Notes under the pieces: generated by a model
Databases searched by the model: none
Told to the model about the DNA's origin: nothing
Seen by the model: the letters and a program-made list of their open reading frames with translations, nothing else
From: Actinomycetota bacterium
GTDB taxonomy: Bacteria; Actinomycetota; Acidimicrobiia; Acidimicrobiales; Microtrichaceae
Direction: 5' to 3'
Length of the DNA: 7,204 bases
NCBI GenBank assembly: GCA_009700815.1
Contig: WLLG01000105.1
Span: 1 to 7,204 of the forward strand
Program-made: the position numbers and the translations under genes
Part shown: positions 6,669-7,204 of the stretch, one piece after another
Position numbering within the stretch: position 1 is the stretch's first letter
How the letters are laid out: the number at the start of each line of letters is the position of its first letter

Positions 6669-7204
6669 GCTCTGCTGACAAAGACCAAGATCAAACACAA
6701 GGTCAATCAGAAGACCCGACTCCAATCGCAGCAGACAGCGATGATCTCAATGTGATCAGCCCCAGAATCTCTGGGCTGAATGCCCTGGCAGTTACTCCTC
6801 GCCGCAAAGAGGAACGCCGCTTGGCCGCAGCCATGCGTGAAGTAATCGAGCTCTTAGTCTCTACGAGTGCTGGTAGCGAGGAGCTTGCTGAAGCAGCAGC
6901 GGAACTCGAAGCTCTTGGCGAGCGCCTGCGAGCCTTTCCCGAGGGCCGCACCTACTTGGGGTTTTCTGAGTCAGCCAATGCCGGGCACGAGATTGCCAGG
7001 CTTCACCCTGGCGATCCAGAGTGGAACGAGGAACTCGCCGACGAGTTGGTCGCTCACGGTGACATGGCCGAGGGTGATCTTCCAGCAGGTGACCCTGAGT
7101 GGTATGCGTTTTTTGATCACAGCCCCTTTATCGGCCTTGCAAACCCACTGTCGCCACCTGTGGAGCTTGAATACGCCGGCGACAGAGTGCTGGGCCGTGT
7201 CACC
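6665..7204 (+). CDS. Hotdog-fold (PaaI/THEM4-like) thioesterase, 3' end outside window
   Basis: An open frame of 180 codons runs from ATG 6665 to the right edge without a stop. Residues 1-35 are acidic and Gln/Ser/Asp-rich, probably disordered. Residues 45-90 are Arg/Glu/Ala-rich and predicted helical (RRLAAAMREVIELL...). The segment around 148-180, with WYAFFDHSPFIGLANPLSPP followed by VELEYAGDRVLGRVT, is typical of the first strand and active-site approach of PaaI-like acyl-CoA thioesterases found in actinobacteria. The catalytic region with the HGG motif would lie just beyond the window, so activity cannot be judged here. The expected role is hydrolysis of acyl-CoA thioesters in the cytoplasm. 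It is coupled to xthA through an ATGA overlap. The family call rests on one conserved segment and is moderate; the reading frame is solid. Confidence 0.72.
   Translation, partial: MSSADKDQDQTQGQSEDPTPIAADSDDLNVISPRISGLNALAVTPRRKEERRLAAAMREVIELLVSTSAGSEELAEAAAELEALGERLRAFPEGRTYLGFSESANAGHEIARLHPGDPEWNEELADELVAHGDMAEGDLPAGDPEWYAFFDHSPFIGLANPLSPPVELEYAGDRVLGRVT

Overview
The window looks like a stretch of an actinobacterial chromosome. The strongest evidence is the single-chain 2-oxoglutarate decarboxylase/dehydrogenase, in which an E2-type acyltransferase domain is fused in front of the E1 thiamine-diphosphate domains, a layout characteristic of Actinobacteria. The TANNNT-type -10 hexamers placed 6-7 nt before start codons point the same way. 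An Acidimicrobiia-like host is a guess from the overall feel of the proteins, not something shown here. No insertion sequence, phage gene, tRNA, rRNA or CRISPR array is visible. Coding density is very high and no stretch over 300 bases lacks a gene.

Left end (1-1276, minus strand): a large gene runs off the left edge. It starts at ATG 1276 and stays open for 425 codons. It encodes a Zc3h12a-like NYN/PIN ribonuclease domain, a disordered basic linker, an S1-type RNA-binding domain and a lysine-rich AKKAP-repeat tail. The tail is encoded by a 15-bp tandem repeat with seven identical copies at the very edge. This is the most unusual gene in the window.

Middle: a 149-bp divergent spacer (1277-1425) separates it from a plus-strand HAD-family hydrolase (1426-2058). 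The spacer holds a near-palindromic C-tract/G-tract site resembling operators of the CsoR/FrmR repressor family, just upstream of the HAD gene. The HAD gene converges with kgd (minus strand, stop at 2079) across a 20-bp gap with no clear terminator. kgd fills half the window. Its best start is GTG 5807, by alignment to mycobacterial Kgd and by a -10-like box 7 nt upstream.

Right end: divergent from kgd is an xthA-type exonuclease III gene (5895-6668). It overlaps by ATGA the start of a hotdog-fold acyl-CoA thioesterase-like gene that runs off the right edge.

The genes do not form one pathway: RNA decay, a small phosphohydrolase, the TCA-cycle 2-oxoglutarate step, DNA repair and acyl-thioester hydrolysis lie side by side. 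The coherent themes are regulatory: several 5'-proximal genes appear to be leaderless, while the downstream operon gene has a Shine-Dalgarno-like sequence.
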